From assembly GCF_014486675.1 (NCBI RefSeq), contig NZ_JACTAC010000001.1:1-64000 (forward strand): a stretch of 64,000 nucleotides of DNA, read 5' to 3'. A model generated the notes under the pieces. It saw only the letters and a list, made by a program, of their open reading frames with translations, had not been told where the DNA came from and searched no databases. Shown here piece by piece: positions 27,602-36,409 of the stretch. The DNA is from Flavobacterium macrobrachii. Its GTDB lineage: Bacteria; Bacteroidota; Bacteroidia; Flavobacteriales; Flavobacteriaceae. Each line of letters starts with the position of its first letter. Positions within the stretch are counted from its first letter, which is position 1. The position numbers and the translations under genes are program-made.

Positions 27602-27680
27602 GAATAAAGATTGCAGAATGCAGATTTTAGATTGCTGATTCAAATATCTAAAATCTAAAATTTAATATCTAAAATTAGAA
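27602..27680. repeat. Short-word repeats between nuoD and nuoE
   Basis: 79-nt gap composed of related words: TTGCAGAATGCAGATT, ATCTAAAATCTAAAATT, ATATCTAAAATTAG. No reading frame seen. Confidence 0.6.
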
Positions 27681-28211
27681 ATGGAAAGATCATATATAAA
27701 ACAAGAGATAAACATAACCGAATCGTTGATGAACCGCATCAATGAATTGATTAGTCACTATCCTGAAGGCAAACAAAAATCGGCTTTATTACCAGTTTTG
27801 CACGAAGTTCAAGATGCTCATGACAATTGGTTGAGTATTGAATTGCAAAATAAAGTAGCTGAAATTCTGGGAATTCAACGAATTGAAGTATATGAAGTGG
27901 TTACTTTTTATACCATGTTCAATCAGCGACCAATTGGAAAATTCATGTTCGAATTCTGTCAAACTTCTCCTTGTTGCCAAAACGGAGTAGAAGACTTGAT
28001 GGATTACACTTGTTCTAAATTAGGTGTAAAAGTTGGCGAACCAACAGCCGATGGACAATTTGAAGTTCGTGGCGTTGAGTGTCTTGGTGCTTGCGGTTAT
28101 GCGCCAATGATGCAATTGGGCGATTTCTACCAAGAGCATTTGACCAAAGAAAAAATCGATCAGTTAATTACTGATTGCAAAGACGGAAAAATCACTTTAC
28201 ACGATAAATAG
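27681..28211 (+). CDS. nuoE: NADH-quinone oxidoreductase subunit E (24 kDa)
   Basis: 176 residues, thioredoxin-like 2Fe-2S (N1a) protein. An N-terminal helical bundle (residues 1-80) precedes the cluster ligands: the first Cys pair in CQTSPCCQ and the second in ECLGACGYAPMM. EVVTFYTMFN is the usual family segment. It works with NuoF at the NADH-oxidising tip. Only 4 nt separate it from nuoF, so the two are probably translated together. Confidence 0.96.
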   Translation: MERSYIKQEINITESLMNRINELISHYPEGKQKSALLPVLHEVQDAHDNWLSIELQNKVAEILGIQRIEVYEVVTFYTMFNQRPIGKFMFEFCQTSPCCQNGVEDLMDYTCSKLGVKVGEPTADGQFEVRGVECLGACGYAPMMQLGDFYQEHLTKEKIDQLITDCKDGKITLHDK

Positions 28212-28215
28212 TATC

Positions 28216-29583
28216 ATGGGAAGAAAAATATTATTAGACAAAATCAACGTTCCAGGAATTAAAACTTATGAAGTATATCGTCGTGAAGGCGGATATGCAT
28301 CAGTTGAAAAAGCCCTGAAAAAAATGACACCCGATGAAGTGGTTGAAGAAGTAAAAACTTCGGGACTTCGTGGTCGTGGTGGCGCAGGATTTCCAGCTGG
28401 AATGAAATGGAGTTTTATCGATAAAAAATCGGGAAACCCAAGACATTTGGTTTGCAATGCTGACGAATCAGAACCTGGAACTTTCAAAGACAGATATTTA
28501 ATGGAATACATTCCGCATCTTTTAATAGAAGGAATGATTACATCAAGTTATGCTTTGGGCGCAAACCTTTCTTATATCTACATTCGTGGAGAATACATGT
28601 GGGTTTACAAAATTTTAGAAAGAGCCATCGCCGAAGCAAAAGCTGCTGGTTGGTTGGGTAAAAATATATTAGGTTCAGGCTATGATTTAGAACTTTTTGT
28701 TCAAATTGGTGGCGGAGCTTACATCTGCGGAGAAGAAACTGCTTTAATTGAAAGTCTTGAAGGAAATCGTGGAAATCCTCGTTTGAAACCACCATTTCCT
28801 GCTGTAAAAGGACTTTGGCAAAATCCAACCGTAGTAAATAACGTAGAAACTATTTCGGCTGTGCCTTGGATTATCAATAATTCGGGTGCCGATTATGCAG
28901 GAATTGGAATTGGTCGTTCTACTGGAACCAAATTAATTTCAGCTTCTGGAAACATCAAAAATCAAGGTGTTTTCGAAATCGAATTAGGCGTTTCTGTATA
29001 CGAATTCATGAATTCTGATGAATATTGTGGCGGAATGCAAACTGACAGACCTTTAAAAGCATTAGTTCCTGGAGGAAGTTCGGTGCCAATTTTACCAGCC
29101 AATTTAATTTACAAAACTGCCGCTGGTGAAGATAGATTAATGACTTATGAAAGTTTATCTGATGGCGGATTTGCAACAGGTTCAATGTTAGGTTCAGGCG
29201 GATTTATCGTTTATGATGATAGAGCATGTATCGTTCGAAATACATGGAATTTTTCACGTTTTTACCACCACGAAAGCTGCGGACAATGTACACCTTGCCG
29301 TGAAGGAACAGGTTGGTTAGAAAAAGTCTTATGGAGAATTGAAAACGGTCAAGGACGCGAAGAAGATATTGAGTTATTATGGAGTATTCAGTCCAAAATT
29401 GAAGGAAATACGATTTGTCCACTTGGTGACGCGGCTTCATGGCCAGTTGCTGCGGCAATTCGTCACTTCAGAGACGAGTTTGAATACCACATTCGTTTCC
29501 CAGAAAAAGTAAAAAATAGAGATCATTTTGTGAATGAGCCATTTGAAAAAGTGAAACATTTAGTAGCAAAACAAGAAGTTTAA
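28216..29583 (+). CDS. nuoF: NADH-quinone oxidoreductase subunit F (51 kDa)
   Basis: 455 residues. The FMN/NADH-binding glycine-rich segment is LRGRGGAGFPAGMKW near residue 52; the adjacent NADH/FMN contacts are CNADESEPGTFKDR and GGGAYICGEETALIESLEG. The N3 4Fe-4S ligands are ESCGQCTPCREG and the later Cys in NTICPLGD. It takes a hydride from NADH and starts electron transfer in complex I. Complete. Confidence 0.97.
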   Translation: MGRKILLDKINVPGIKTYEVYRREGGYASVEKALKKMTPDEVVEEVKTSGLRGRGGAGFPAGMKWSFIDKKSGNPRHLVCNADESEPGTFKDRYLMEYIPHLLIEGMITSSYALGANLSYIYIRGEYMWVYKILERAIAEAKAAGWLGKNILGSGYDLELFVQIGGGAYICGEETALIESLEGNRGNPRLKPPFPAVKGLWQNPTVVNNVETISAVPWIINNSGADYAGIGIGRSTGTKLISASGNIKNQGVFEIELGVSVYEFMNSDEYCGGMQTDRPLKALVPGGSSVPILPANLIYKTAAGEDRLMTYESLSDGGFATGSMLGSGGFIVYDDRACIVRNTWNFSRFYHHESCGQCTPCREGTGWLEKVLWRIENGQGREEDIELLWSIQSKIEGNTICPLGDAASWPVAAAIRHFRDEFEYHIRFPEKVKNRDHFVNEPFEKVKHLVAKQEV

Positions 29584-29594
29584 TAAGAACATAA

Positions 29595-29620
29595 ATACTC
29601 CGTAGGAGTTATATATTGGT
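29595..29620. repeat. Small hairpin word immediately before nuoG
   Basis: ACTCCGTAGGAGT gives a 5-bp stem (ACTCC/GGAGT) followed by TATATATTGGT and the nuoG ATG at 29621. From memory, similar TCCGTAGGA-containing words recur between Bacteroidota genes; I cannot confirm that here. Confidence 0.5.
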
Positions 29621-30646
29621 ATGAAAGTAACCATAGACGGTCAAGAAATAGAAGTAGAAGCTGGAACAACAATCCTGCAAGCTGCTCGTATGATTGGTGG
29701 AGAATCCGTTCCGCCAGCCATGTGTTATTATTCAAAACTAAAAGGAACCGGTGGAAAATGCCGTTGCTGTTTAGTTGACGTTACAAAAGGTAGCGAAGCC
29801 GATCCAAGACCAATGCCAAAATTAGTAGCATCATGTGTTACTGGTTGTCAAGACGGAATGGAAGTAGCCAGCAAATCTTCTGAAAGAGTAACCGAAGCTA
29901 GAAAAGCAGTAACCGAATTCCTTTTGATAAATCACCCATTAGATTGTCCAGTTTGTGATCAAGCAGGAGAATGTGATTTGCAAAATTTATCATTCGAACA
30001 CGGAAAATCAGAAACTCGCTTCATCGAAGAAAAAAGAACTTTTGAGCCTGAAGATATTGGTCCATACATTCAATTACACATGAACCGTTGCATCGTTTGT
30101 CAACGTTGTGTAGAAGTTGCCGATCAATTAACTGATGGTAGAGTTCATGGAGTTTTAAATCGTGGTGATCATTCACAAATTTCAACTTGTGTTTCAGCAG
30201 CTATTGACAATGAATTCTCTGGAAACATGATTGACGTTTGCCCGGTTGGAGCGTTAACTGATAAAACATTCCGTTTCAAATCGAGAGTTTGGTTCAACAA
30301 ACCTTTCAATGCGCACAGAGAATGTACCACGCCAGGATGTTGCGGAAAAACAACACTTTGGATGTTTGGAAACGAAATTCAAAGAGTTACAGCAAGAAAA
30401 GACGAATACCACGAAGTAGAAGATTTCATCTGTAACACGTGTCGTTTCGACAAAAAAGAAGTTTCGGATTGGGTTATTGAAGGTCCAAGAAAATTTGAAA
30501 AAGACTCTGTAATAAACCAAAACAACTATACTCGCAAAATGAATAAAGTTGTGATTGAAACCGAAAAAGGAATTCTTGAAGGAAGAGAAATCGATAGAAA
30601 AAAAATCAGTATGGTTGAAATTCCATTAGATAATAAAAAATCGTAA
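29621..30646 (+). CDS. nuoG: NADH-quinone oxidoreductase subunit G, short form
   Basis: 341 residues against roughly 800-900 in E. coli-type NuoG. Present: the N-terminal 2Fe-2S ferredoxin domain (MCYYSKLKGTGGKCRCC), the His/Cys 4Fe-4S motif (HPLDCPVCDQAGECDL), the next cluster (CIVCQRCVE ... DVCPVGAL), and a Cys-rich start of the molybdopterin-type domain (CTTPGCCG ... FICNTCRFDKKE). The large molybdopterin oxidoreductase-like domain is missing. The electron path to NuoI can still be complete. The end is a clean stop 3 nt before nuoH, so this looks like an evolved short form rather than a broken gene. Confidence 0.93.
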   Translation: MKVTIDGQEIEVEAGTTILQAARMIGGESVPPAMCYYSKLKGTGGKCRCCLVDVTKGSEADPRPMPKLVASCVTGCQDGMEVASKSSERVTEARKAVTEFLLINHPLDCPVCDQAGECDLQNLSFEHGKSETRFIEEKRTFEPEDIGPYIQLHMNRCIVCQRCVEVADQLTDGRVHGVLNRGDHSQISTCVSAAIDNEFSGNMIDVCPVGALTDKTFRFKSRVWFNKPFNAHRECTTPGCCGKTTLWMFGNEIQRVTARKDEYHEVEDFICNTCRFDKKEVSDWVIEGPRKFEKDSVINQNNYTRKMNKVVIETEKGILEGREIDRKKISMVEIPLDNKKS

Positions 30647-30649
30647 GAA

Positions 30650-31681
30650 ATGGATAGTGCATTTATCATAGAAAAAAGTGTTTTCATTGTTGCAATTTTT
30701 GCAGTAACCATGATTATGGCAATGTATTCTACTTGGGCTGAACGAAAAGTTGCTGCTTATCTTCAGGATAGAGTCGGACCAAATCGTGCAGGTTGGGGTG
30801 GATTATTGCAACCGCTAGCTGATGGTATGAAATTATTTGCCAAAGAAGAATTTTTCCCAAATACACCAAACCGTTTCCTGTTTATTGTTGGTCCAGCAAT
30901 TGCCATGAGTACCGCATTAATGACCAGTGCAGTTATGCCTTGGGGTGATAAATTGGAAATTTTTGGTCGAACAGTAATTCTTCAAGCAACCGATATTGAT
31001 GTTGCCTTATTATATGTATTCGGAATTATATCGGTTGGAGTTTACGGAATTATGATTGGTGGTTGGGCTTCAAATAATAAATTCTCATTAATGAGTTCGG
31101 TTCGTGCCGCTTCCCAAATGGTTTCTTATGAAATCGCTATGGGATTATCCATCATCGCTTTGTTAATGATGACAGGAACATTGAGCTTAAAAGAAATCGC
31201 AGCACAACAAGCCGGAATGAATTGGAATGTATTCTATCAACCTGTTGGTTTTTTGATATTCTTAATTTGTGCTTTTGCAGAAACTAATAGAACACCTTTT
31301 GACTTAGCTGAATGTGAGTCGGAGTTGATTGGTGGTTATCACACTGAGTATTCTTCCATGAAAATGGGATTCTATTTGTTTGCTGAATATGCTAACATGT
31401 TTATTTCTTCCGCTATCTTAGCTGTCTTGTATTTTGGTGCTTACAATTATCCTGGAATGCAATGGATGGTTGATAATGTTGGGGTAAATGCAGCAAATAT
31501 TCTTGGGATTGTAGTATTGTTTATAAAAATATGTTTCTTCATCTTTTTCTATATGTGGATAAGATGGACGATACCCCGTTTTAGATACGATCAATTAATG
31601 CATTTGGGTTGGAAAATATTAATTCCATTAGCAATTGTAAATATTATGGTAACTGGAATTTGTATTCTAGTTTTTAAATAA
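30650..31681 (+). CDS. nuoH: NADH-quinone oxidoreductase subunit H
   Basis: 343 residues, eight transmembrane helices. The conserved signatures are AERKVAAYLQDRVGPNRAG near residue 28 and AETNRTPFDLAECESELIGG near residue 206, which form the quinone channel. NuoH couples quinone reduction to proton pumping. It starts 3 nt after nuoG. Confidence 0.96.
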   Translation: MDSAFIIEKSVFIVAIFAVTMIMAMYSTWAERKVAAYLQDRVGPNRAGWGGLLQPLADGMKLFAKEEFFPNTPNRFLFIVGPAIAMSTALMTSAVMPWGDKLEIFGRTVILQATDIDVALLYVFGIISVGVYGIMIGGWASNNKFSLMSSVRAASQMVSYEIAMGLSIIALLMMTGTLSLKEIAAQQAGMNWNVFYQPVGFLIFLICAFAETNRTPFDLAECESELIGGYHTEYSSMKMGFYLFAEYANMFISSAILAVLYFGAYNYPGMQWMVDNVGVNAANILGIVVLFIKICFFIFFYMWIRWTIPRFRYDQLMHLGWKILIPLAIVNIMVTGICILVFK

Positions 31682-31687
31682 AAAAGT

Positions 31688-32239
31688 ATGTCAACAGCTA
31701 TTCAAAATATATCATTATCAGGCAAGAAAAAACAAGTTTCTAATAAGGAAATGACCTTTCTTGAAAGAATGTATCTTGTTGCTATTGTAAAAGGTTTGTG
31801 GATTACCATCAAACACTTTTTCAGAAAAAAAGCAACCATTCATTATCCAGAGCAAGTTAGAGAATTTAGTCCAGTCTATCGCGGAAGACACATGTTGAAA
31901 CGCGATGAGCAAGGAAGAGAAAACTGTACAGCTTGTGGTTTATGCGCACTTTCTTGTCCAGCAGAAGCCATCACGATGAAAGCCGAAGAACGTAAAAAAG
32001 GCGAAGAACATTTGTATCGTGAAGAGAAATATGCTTCAATTTATGAAATCAATATGCTTCGTTGTATTTTCTGTGGATTATGTGAAGAAGCTTGTCCAAA
32101 AGATGCCATTTACTTAACACTTTCGAAAGAGTTGGTTCCAGCACAATACGACAGAGAAGATTTTATTTTTGGAAAAGATAAATTAGTAATGCCTCTCGAA
32201 ATGGCTTTGAAAAATACCCAACTTAAAAACGCTAACTAA
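31688..32239 (+). CDS. nuoI: NADH-quinone oxidoreductase subunit I
   Basis: 183 residues. Two 4Fe-4S motifs: CTACGLCALSCP and CIFCGLCEEACP, for clusters N6a and N6b, which connect NuoG to NuoB. An N-terminal amphipathic helix (FLERMYLVAIVKGLWITIKH) lies on the membrane. Its stop overlaps the nuoJ ATG by 1 nt. Confidence 0.96.
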   Translation: MSTAIQNISLSGKKKQVSNKEMTFLERMYLVAIVKGLWITIKHFFRKKATIHYPEQVREFSPVYRGRHMLKRDEQGRENCTACGLCALSCPAEAITMKAEERKKGEEHLYREEKYASIYEINMLRCIFCGLCEEACPKDAIYLTLSKELVPAQYDREDFIFGKDKLVMPLEMALKNTQLKNAN

Positions 32240-32751
32240 TGTCTCCAGTTTTAATTACATTTTATTTTTTAGCTGCCTTTACTTTGGCTACAGCGTTTTT
32301 GACCATTTACAGTAAAAATCCAATACACAGTGCAATTTATTTAGTATTGTGTATGGTTTCAATTATGGGACATTATTTATTGTTGAATGCTCAATTTGTT
32401 GCTATTGTTCAGCTTATTGTTTATGCTGGTGCTATTATGGTATTGATGCTATTTACCATCATGTTGATGAATCTCAACAAAGAAGACGAAGTACACAAAC
32501 CGAGAATTACACGTCTCGGTGCAATTGTAGTTTTCATCCTTATGAGTATGGTTTTGATAACTATTTTTATCAATTCTAAAACCATTATGGGTGAATATGA
32601 TAGTACTGGCGAAGATTTCCAATCGATAAAAGTATTAGGAAAAGTATTGTTGAACGAATATATGGTTCCGTTTGAATTTGCCTCTATTTTATTATTAGTA
32701 GCAATGATTGGAACGGTTTTATTGACTAAAAAAGAAAAAGACCAGAAATAA
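32239..32751 (+). CDS. nuoJ: NADH-quinone oxidoreductase subunit J
   Basis: 170 residues, five transmembrane helices. The conserved helix with its pi-bulge region is [20 protein letters not shown] near residues 51-70. It belongs to the proton-translocation E-channel with NuoA, H and K. Starts and stops overlap both neighbours by 1 nt. Confidence 0.94.
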   Translation: MSPVLITFYFLAAFTLATAFLTIYSKNPIHSAIYLVLCMVSIMGHYLLLNAQFVAIVQLIVYAGAIMVLMLFTIMLMNLNKEDEVHKPRITRLGAIVVFILMSMVLITIFINSKTIMGEYDSTGEDFQSIKVLGKVLLNEYMVPFEFASILLLVAMIGTVLLTKKEKDQK

Positions 32752-33074
32752 TGATAGAGAATATTTTAAATATTATTGGTATCGAAAACTATATTTTCCT
32801 AACCGTACTGCTTTTTTGTATTGGGGTTTTTGGCGTATTGTATCGTAGAAATGCCATTATAGTTTTCATGTCCATCGAAATTATGTTGAATGCAGTTAAC
32901 CTATTGTTTGTTGCCTTTTCAACCTATCATCAAGATGCCGAAGGACAAGTTTTTGTATTTTTCTCGATGGCAGTTGCCGCAGCAGAAGTAGCCGTTGGTT
33001 TAGCCATATTAGTTTCGGTATTTAGAAACCTTGGCTCGATAGATATTGACAATTTAAAGAATTTAAAAGGATAA
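32751..33074 (+). CDS. nuoK: NADH-quinone oxidoreductase subunit K
   Basis: 107 residues, three transmembrane helices. The conserved membrane glutamates are in [14 protein letters not shown] and [16 protein letters not shown] small antiporter-like core subunit. TAATG-type overlap with nuoJ upstream. Confidence 0.95.
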   Translation: MIENILNIIGIENYIFLTVLLFCIGVFGVLYRRNAIIVFMSIEIMLNAVNLLFVAFSTYHQDAEGQVFVFFSMAVAAAEVAVGLAILVSVFRNLGSIDIDNLKNLKG

Positions 33075-33080
33075 TTGAAA

Positions 33081-34958
33081 ATGGATACAAACTTGGCTTT
33101 ATTATTACTATTATCTCCATTTGTTGGATTTCTTTTCAATATTTTCTTTGGGAAAAAAGTAAGCAAAGGAATTTCTGGCGCAATTGGTACACTAACTGTA
33201 GTCGTATCATTTTTACTGAGTATTTGCTTTTTTGCACAATTAAATCAAAACGGAAAACCATTTGAAATCTCGCTTTTCGATTGGATACAAGTAAGTAATT
33301 TCAAATTGGATTTTGGAATTTTACTAGATCAATTATCATTACTTTGGTTATTATTCGTTACCGGAATTGGTTCGTTAATTCACTTGTATTCGATTAGTTA
33401 TATGCACGATGATGAAAATATGCATAAGTTTTTTGCCTATTTGAATTTGTTCGTGTTTTTCATGATAACATTAGTTGTTGGAAACAACTTATTAGTAATG
33501 TTTATCGGTTGGGAAGGCGTTGGATTATGTTCGTATTTACTAATCGGATTTTGGTATAAAAACCAACCTTATAATGATGCTGCAAAGAAAGCTTTCATTA
33601 TGAACAGAATAGGAGATTTAGGTTTCCTAATTGGAATGTTTATTATCGCAGCTTTATTTTCAACTTTAAATTACGCTGAAATTAAATCTGCTGTTGCTAG
33701 TGGAGATGCGAATTCTGCTTTACTTGGATTAGCCGCTTTATGTTTATTCATCGGAGCTTGTGGAAAATCGGCGCAATTACCTTTATATACTTGGTTACCT
33801 GATGCTATGGCTGGACCAACGCCAGTTTCTGCATTAATTCACGCGGCAACGATGGTTACCGCAGGTATTTTTATGGTAACAAGAATGAATTTCTTATTCG
33901 ATTTAACACCAGATGTTCAAAATATTATTGCAATCGTTGGTGCAATTACCGCTTTGGTTGCCGCTTCTATCGGATTATTGCAAAATGATATTAAGAAAGT
34001 ATTGGCCTATTCAACCGTTTCACAATTAGGTTTGATGTTCCTTGCTTTAGGACTTGGCGCATACACGGTTGCTGTTTTCCACGTAATTACTCACGCGTTT
34101 TTCAAAGCCTGTTTGTTCTTAGGTTCGGGTTCAGTAATTCATGGATTGCACGGTGAACAAGACATGAGAAAAATGGGTGGTTTGCGCAAAGCGATGCCAA
34201 TTACGTTTTGGACTATGATGATTTCAACGTTGGCTATAGCAGGTATTTTCCCTTTTGCTGGTTTCTGGTCAAAAGATGAAATCTTAATGGTTGCTTTTGG
34301 ACACAATAAAGCATTATGGATTGTGGCTTCTATTGCATCGATTATGACAGCTTTCTATATGTTCCGATTGATGTATTTGACTTTCTTTAGAGAGTTCAGA
34401 GGAACAGAAGAACAAAAACACCATTTACACGAAAGTCCAAAATTGATCACTATTCCATTAGTAATTTTAGCAGTTTTAGCTGTAATTGGTGGCGCAATCA
34501 ATTTGCCAGGAAGTATGTGGTTAAACCATTTCTTGGAACCAGTTTTAGTGGCAAAACACGAAGCGCATCATTTAGGAACACAAGAATTTATTTTAATGGG
34601 AATTGCTTTAGTTGGTGCAATTATCGGAATTGTTTGGGCAAACGCTAAATACATCAAACAAGGTTTCGTTCCAAAAGAAGATGCCGAAATCGTTGGTTTC
34701 TCAAAAACAATTTATAACAAATACTATGTAGATGAATTCTACACTTTCCTTATCGTTAAACCATTAAATGGATTGTCAAACTTTTTCAGAACTACGCTTG
34801 AACCAGCATTAGGAAAAGTCGTTTACGGTTTTGGAACGGTGGCAAACGGAATTGGATCTCAAGGTAAAAAATTACAAAATGGTAATATCGGTTTGTACTT
34901 ATTTGTATTTGTAATTGGTATTTGTGCCATCATAACTTATTTATTCATAGCTCAATAA
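33081..34958 (+). CDS. nuoL: NADH-quinone oxidoreductase subunit L
   Basis: 625 residues from the ATG at 33081; the open frame begins at a TTG 6 nt earlier, which I reject. Antiporter-type subunit: the key glutamate is in FIGWEGVGLCSYLLIGFWY, the lysine-bearing helices are in GKSAQLPLYTWLPDAMAGPT and LQNDIKKVLAYSTVSQLG, and a C-terminal lateral helix reaches back along the membrane arm. It pumps protons at the distal end of complex I. Confidence 0.96.
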   Translation: MDTNLALLLLLSPFVGFLFNIFFGKKVSKGISGAIGTLTVVVSFLLSICFFAQLNQNGKPFEISLFDWIQVSNFKLDFGILLDQLSLLWLLFVTGIGSLIHLYSISYMHDDENMHKFFAYLNLFVFFMITLVVGNNLLVMFIGWEGVGLCSYLLIGFWYKNQPYNDAAKKAFIMNRIGDLGFLIGMFIIAALFSTLNYAEIKSAVASGDANSALLGLAALCLFIGACGKSAQLPLYTWLPDAMAGPTPVSALIHAATMVTAGIFMVTRMNFLFDLTPDVQNIIAIVGAITALVAASIGLLQNDIKKVLAYSTVSQLGLMFLALGLGAYTVAVFHVITHAFFKACLFLGSGSVIHGLHGEQDMRKMGGLRKAMPITFWTMMISTLAIAGIFPFAGFWSKDEILMVAFGHNKALWIVASIASIMTAFYMFRLMYLTFFREFRGTEEQKHHLHESPKLITIPLVILAVLAVIGGAINLPGSMWLNHFLEPVLVAKHEAHHLGTQEFILMGIALVGAIIGIVWANAKYIKQGFVPKEDAEIVGFSKTIYNKYYVDEFYTFLIVKPLNGLSNFFRTTLEPALGKVVYGFGTVANGIGSQGKKLQNGNIGLYLFVFVIGICAIITYLFIAQ

Positions 34959-34968
34959 TTTTCATATA

Positions 34969-36405
34969 ATGGATGTAACTACATTATTAATACTACTTTT
35001 AATTGGAGCCGTTGCAACACTTGTTTCGGGTGATAAACTAGCTTCAAAAGTAGCTTTACTATTCAGTTTAGTCGCTTTCGGATTATCAATTAATTTACTT
35101 TTACAATTCAATCAAGGAACCGACATTGGTTTTGTTTCCAATTGGATTGCTAATCCAAAAGTTGCTTTGGCACTAAAAGCCGACGGTTTATCTATGGCAA
35201 TGGTTTTATTGACTACAGCTTTAACACCGTTAATTATACTATCATCTTTTGGAAATAGTTTCAATAATAGCAAAAACTTCTACGCTTTAGTGTTATTCAT
35301 GGCATTTGCTATGGTTGGAACTTTCCTTGCTGCCGATGGTTTGTTATACTATATTTTTTGGGAATTGGCATTAATACCAATCTATTTCATTGCTTTAATT
35401 TGGGGTAATGGCGACGTTGAGGAACGCAAAAAAGCCGTAGTGAAATTTTTCATTTATACTTTAGCGGGTTCATTATTTATGTTGGTTGGATTTGCTTATT
35501 TATATTCAAAAGCAGGAAGTTTCCTTTTGGAAGATTTATACAAATTAGAACTTTCAAACCAAGAACAATTTTGGATTTTCTTTGCTTTCTTTTTAGCTTA
35601 TGCCATCAAAATTCCAATCATTCCTTTTCATACTTGGCAAGCAAAGGTGTATCAAAAAGCACCAACTGTTGGAACGATGTTACTTTCGGGTATTATGCTA
35701 AAAATGGGATTGTACAGCGTTATTCGTTGGCAGTTACCAATCGCTCCAGATGCCGCAAAAGAATACATGCCAATCTTAATTGGGTTGAGTATTGCTGGAG
35801 TAATTTATGGATCAATTGTTGCGCTTCGCCAAAAAGATTTGAAAAAATTATTGGCTTATTCGTCTTTGGCGCACGTTGGTTTAATCGCCGCAGGTTGTTA
35901 TACTTTGACAGCTGATGGATTAAATGGAGCAGTTTATCAAATGATTGCTCACGGTTTTGTAATCGTTGGGTTATTCTTTGCTGCCGAAGTAATTTTTAGA
36001 AGATTTGAAACCAGAAAAATTGATGAACTTGGCGGAATTCGTTCACAAGCTTCAGGATTTACTTCCATGTTTATGATATTGGTTTTAGCGTCGGTTGCTT
36101 TGCCTGGAACATACAACTTTGTGGGTGAGTTTACCGTTTTATATAGTTTAAGTCAAGTGAATATTTGGTTTGCAGTAATCGGTGGAACAACTATTATTCT
36201 TGGAGCGTACTATATGTTGAAAATGTTCCAAAACGTAATGCTTGGCGAAACAAATACCAAAGTTTTTAAAGATGTAAACGTTAGCGAAGCAATTGTTTTT
36301 GTTGTAATTATTGGTTTCCTTTTGTTCTTCGGATTGTACCCGAAACCAATCAACGATTTAGTAAATCCAGCGATTAAAGAAATTTTAGCAGTAATAAATA
36401 GATAA
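34969..36405 (+). CDS. nuoM: NADH-quinone oxidoreductase subunit M
   Basis: 478 residues, 14-helix antiporter subunit. Conserved glutamate in YYIFWELALIPIYFI; helix-break Lys region PIIPFHTWQAKVYQKAPT (HTWLP variant); RQKDLKKLLAYSSLAHVG in the C-terminal half. Middle pump of the membrane arm. 10 nt after nuoL. Confidence 0.96.
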   Translation: MDVTTLLILLLIGAVATLVSGDKLASKVALLFSLVAFGLSINLLLQFNQGTDIGFVSNWIANPKVALALKADGLSMAMVLLTTALTPLIILSSFGNSFNNSKNFYALVLFMAFAMVGTFLAADGLLYYIFWELALIPIYFIALIWGNGDVEERKKAVVKFFIYTLAGSLFMLVGFAYLYSKAGSFLLEDLYKLELSNQEQFWIFFAFFLAYAIKIPIIPFHTWQAKVYQKAPTVGTMLLSGIMLKMGLYSVIRWQLPIAPDAAKEYMPILIGLSIAGVIYGSIVALRQKDLKKLLAYSSLAHVGLIAAGCYTLTADGLNGAVYQMIAHGFVIVGLFFAAEVIFRRFETRKIDELGGIRSQASGFTSMFMILVLASVALPGTYNFVGEFTVLYSLSQVNIWFAVIGGTTIILGAYYMLKMFQNVMLGETNTKVFKDVNVSEAIVFVVIIGFLLFFGLYPKPINDLVNPAIKEILAVINR

Positions 36406-36409
36406 TAAA

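Noticed and set aside
29621-30646. nuoG as a truncated pseudogene
   Set aside because: The stop is cleanly placed 3 nt before nuoH and all cluster motifs are intact, so it is a short functional form.
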